Below are positions 62,325 through 64,000 of a DNA stretch of 64,000 nt, piece after piece. Below the pieces are notes generated by a model that saw only the letters and a list, made by a program, of their open reading frames with translations, was not told where the DNA came from and did no database searches. The stretch lies in contig NC_007722.1 in the NCBI RefSeq assembly GCF_000013005.1, forward strand, positions 1,555,501 through 1,619,500, given 5' to 3'. The position numbers were made by a program, and so were the translations under genes. Position 1 is the first letter of the stretch. Each line of letters starts with the position of its first letter. Source of the stretch: Erythrobacter litoralis HTCC2594 (GTDB lineage: Bacteria > Pseudomonadota > Alphaproteobacteria > Sphingomonadales > Sphingomonadaceae).

Positions 62325-63569
62325 TCAACCGCTCCCGATACCGGTGGTCCACAGCACGATCTGGCCGATCACCGTGAGGGTGCAGAACACGGTCCCCAGA
62401 ATTGGCACTATCATCCACATATTCGGCACATCATCCGGCTGGTCCTGCCGCTTGAGCTTCCACAACGCCGCATTGACCGTGATGAATACCAGCAGGATCG
62501 CCAGGCTCGTACCGCTCGCCAGGGTCCCCAGCGGCACGAACAATGCCAGCACCAGAACCACCGCAAGCGTCACCAGCGTCGCGATTATCGGTGTGTTGGT
62601 GGTCTCGTTCGTCCGGCCCAGCCACTCGGGCGTCCCCGACCGCGCGTCGCGGCCCATATCCATCAGCAGCCGGCTGGCGGCGATGACCTGGGTGAGCGCG
62701 CCGTTGACGATCACGAACAGGCTGGCAATGGCGAGCGGCAGCGCAGGAAAGCCGCTGTCCCGGGTCGCCGCATAGACCAGCGGCGCGTCGGCACCGGCGA
62801 TGCGGTCGATATCATCGCGACCACCCAATGCCGCAGACACGGCGAGGTAGAACAGGAAGACGATAATGAGCACGATCCACATGGCGCGCGGCAAGGTCTT
62901 TTTCACATCCTCTACCTCCTCCGCGGTCTGCGCGACATCGCCGAAACCGATGAAGGAATAGATGGCGAGGAAAGCGCCGGCGAATATCGCGCTTAGGGCC
63001 CCGGCGTTGCCGATCCCGCCCCCCTCCTCGCCGAGGCTGGCAGCAAAATCGCCGGGCCACGCCATCAGACTGTCACGGGTGAGCCACAGGATGACAAGCA
63101 GGGTCACGATGCCGACCCCGGTCGTCAGCGTCATGAACCAAGCGCTTTGCTTCATGCCGGCGATGGAAATCACGCCCAGCAGGACGACCAGCCCGCTCGT
63201 CGCCATCCAGCCCGGAACGTTTACGAAGCTGTCGAGATAGCTGACAAAGCCGGTCGTGATCGTCGCTCCGGAAACGATGTTGGCAACGATCAGCATCCAG
63301 CCAGCGGTCGTCGGCAATTTCCATGTCGTGCCGAATGCCTTCTCGACGTAATCGATCGCCCCTCCAGCCGTGGGAACGCGAGCCGCGATCTCGGCAAAGG
63401 ATAATGCAGTGAAAACGGCGACCAGGCCGGCCGCGGCATAGGCAAGCGGTGCCAGGGGGCCTGCCTTGCCCATGACCTCCCCGATAACGACGAATATTCC
63501 GGCGCCGAGGATCGTACCGGTGCCATAGAATATCAGATTGGAAAGCCCCATCGAGCGCTTGAGCGACAT
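62325..63569 (-). CDS. APC-superfamily amino acid permease
   Basis: A 414-residue membrane protein with about 12 hydrophobic segments. The start LIFYGTGTILGAGIFVVIGEVMGKAGP is the APC substrate-binding helix signature with the GAGIF motif. The substrate could be an amino acid, polyamine or choline-like compound; sequence does not decide. It converges on the MOSC gene. Confidence 0.87.
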   Translation of the reverse strand: MSLKRSMGLSNLIFYGTGTILGAGIFVVIGEVMGKAGPLAPLAYAAAGLVAVFTALSFAEIAARVPTAGGAIDYVEKAFGTTWKLPTTAGWMLIVANIVSGATITTGFVSYLDSFVNVPGWMATSGLVVLLGVISIAGMKQSAWFMTLTTGVGIVTLLVILWLTRDSLMAWPGDFAASLGEEGGGIGNAGALSAIFAGAFLAIYSFIGFGDVAQTAEEVEDVKKTLPRAMWIVLIIVFLFYLAVSAALGGRDDIDRIAGADAPLVYAATRDSGFPALPLAIASLFVIVNGALTQVIAASRLLMDMGRDARSGTPEWLGRTNETTNTPIIATLVTLAVVLVLALFVPLGTLASGTSLAILLVFITVNAALWKLKRQDQPDDVPNMWMIVPILGTVFCTLTVIGQIVLWTTGIGSG

Positions 63570-63788
63570 CGCGTTTCCCCTGCCTGCGTTGCGAGATCAA
63601 TGGATTCAGCACCGGACTCGTTCCGGGAAAACAAGCGCAAAGGGGCGTCGCCTTCGCCAACCGGTTGACCGGAACTGCTGCACATTTCGCCGAACGCTTC
63701 CGGCGATGGATCGGTCGTTCATCCGAGGTTGGGGACCCCATCGCGACGACCCGCGTTGATGACCCGATACTTTCGAAGGAGCAATCAG

Positions 63789-64000
63789 ATGAAAAAGTTT
63801 GCCATCGCATTCGCCGCAGCCAGCGTGACGCTACCCATGGCAGTGCCGGCGCAGGCCGATCCGCCGCGCCACGCCAAGGCTTATGGCAAGCGCGCAAAGG
63901 ATGCGCAAATCTACGACAGCCGCGGCTACTATCGCGAACCGCGCCGTATCACCCGCAGTTCGCAGGTCTGGCGCGGCGACGACGGTCGCTATTATTGCAA
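63789..64000 (+). CDS. secreted protein, probably glycine-zipper 2TM family, 3' end missing
   Basis: Seventy codons are visible. A signal peptide (MKKFAIAFAAASVTLPMAVPAQA) precedes a basic, tyrosine-rich region. The last visible residues VWRGDDGRYYC are typical of the segment just before the glycine-zipper in Rickettsia 17-kDa-antigen-like proteins. AAGGAG lies seven bases before the ATG. The gene runs off the right edge, so the zipper itself cannot be seen. Confidence 0.6.
   Translation, partial: MKKFAIAFAAASVTLPMAVPAQADPPRHAKAYGKRAKDAQIYDSRGYYREPRRITRSSQVWRGDDGRYYC

Overview
This is a 64 kb stretch of GC-rich chromosome from a sphingomonad-type alphaproteobacterium, most likely an Erythrobacter relative. 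Support comes from the split F0 operon (atpI-atpB-atpE-b'-b), the lapA-pyrF-trpF-trpB-trpA-accD-folC order, CckA and CpdR cell-cycle regulators, a GTTC-N7-GTTC LexA box before recA, a SapC-family gene and a LOV/HWE blue-light kinase. Two genes recall Erythrobacter litoralis HTCC2594: a 362-residue LOV kinase (that strain's LOV kinases are named by length, one being EL362) and an NDM-1-like metallo-beta-lactamase. The strain assignment is an inference from memory. The window is almost wholly genic; no gap exceeds about 260 bases. There is no phage, transposase or CRISPR array.

Layout. 1-3.5 kb: end of rpsA, gloB, a quinone-oxidoreductase-like gene. 3.6-6.2 kb (minus): F0 ATP synthase operon. 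6.4-10.3 kb (minus): ydbH-ynbE-ydbL envelope transport trio. 10.3-12.4 kb: radC, purB. 12.5-19.6 kb: a long operon holding lapA, pyrF, an NDM-like class B1 beta-lactamase, trpF, trpB, a small AT-rich CdiI-like gene, trpA, accD and folC. 19.7-24.4 kb: AmpG-like permease, rluB-rsmD and small secreted or GFA proteins. 24.5-30.9 kb: uvrD-type helicase, LOV kinase with a response regulator, sterol-desaturase-family protein, DEAD-box helicase. 31-36.7 kb: an FAD-linked hydroxyacid dehydrogenase, SapC, a candidate structured RNA, N-formylglutamate amidohydrolase divergent from cpdR, tRNA-Val, an NAD(P)-binding protein. 36.8-44.4 kb: icd, a GNAT-nitrilase fusion, a CPA2 antiporter, a 60-residue protein, alaS. 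44.5-52.1 kb: methyltransferase, recA, cckA, a DUF2062 protein, smpB, an aspartoacylase-family protein. 52.1-64 kb: dapA, a soluble lytic transglycosylase, greB, an outer-membrane barrel, rlmN, an esterase-like hydrolase, methyltransferase, TPR-like protein, MOSC protein, APC permease, and a truncated secreted protein at the right edge.

The most notable locus is 12.5-19.6 kb. A complete NDM-like B1 metallo-beta-lactamase overlaps the end of pyrF and lies 13 bases before trpF. In the clinical transposon Tn125 blaNDM is followed by bleMBL and then trpF, so this chromosomal bla-trpF pair may resemble the ancestral arrangement. The same operon has been invaded by palindromic repeats (trpF-trpB and accD-folC gaps) and by an AT-rich gene resembling a contact-dependent-inhibition immunity protein (between trpB and trpA).

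Other points worth a look are the light-sensing kinase/regulator pair, a candidate small RNA with an exposed anti-Shine-Dalgarno segment downstream of sapC, the co-occurrence of cckA and cpdR, and the recA SOS box.
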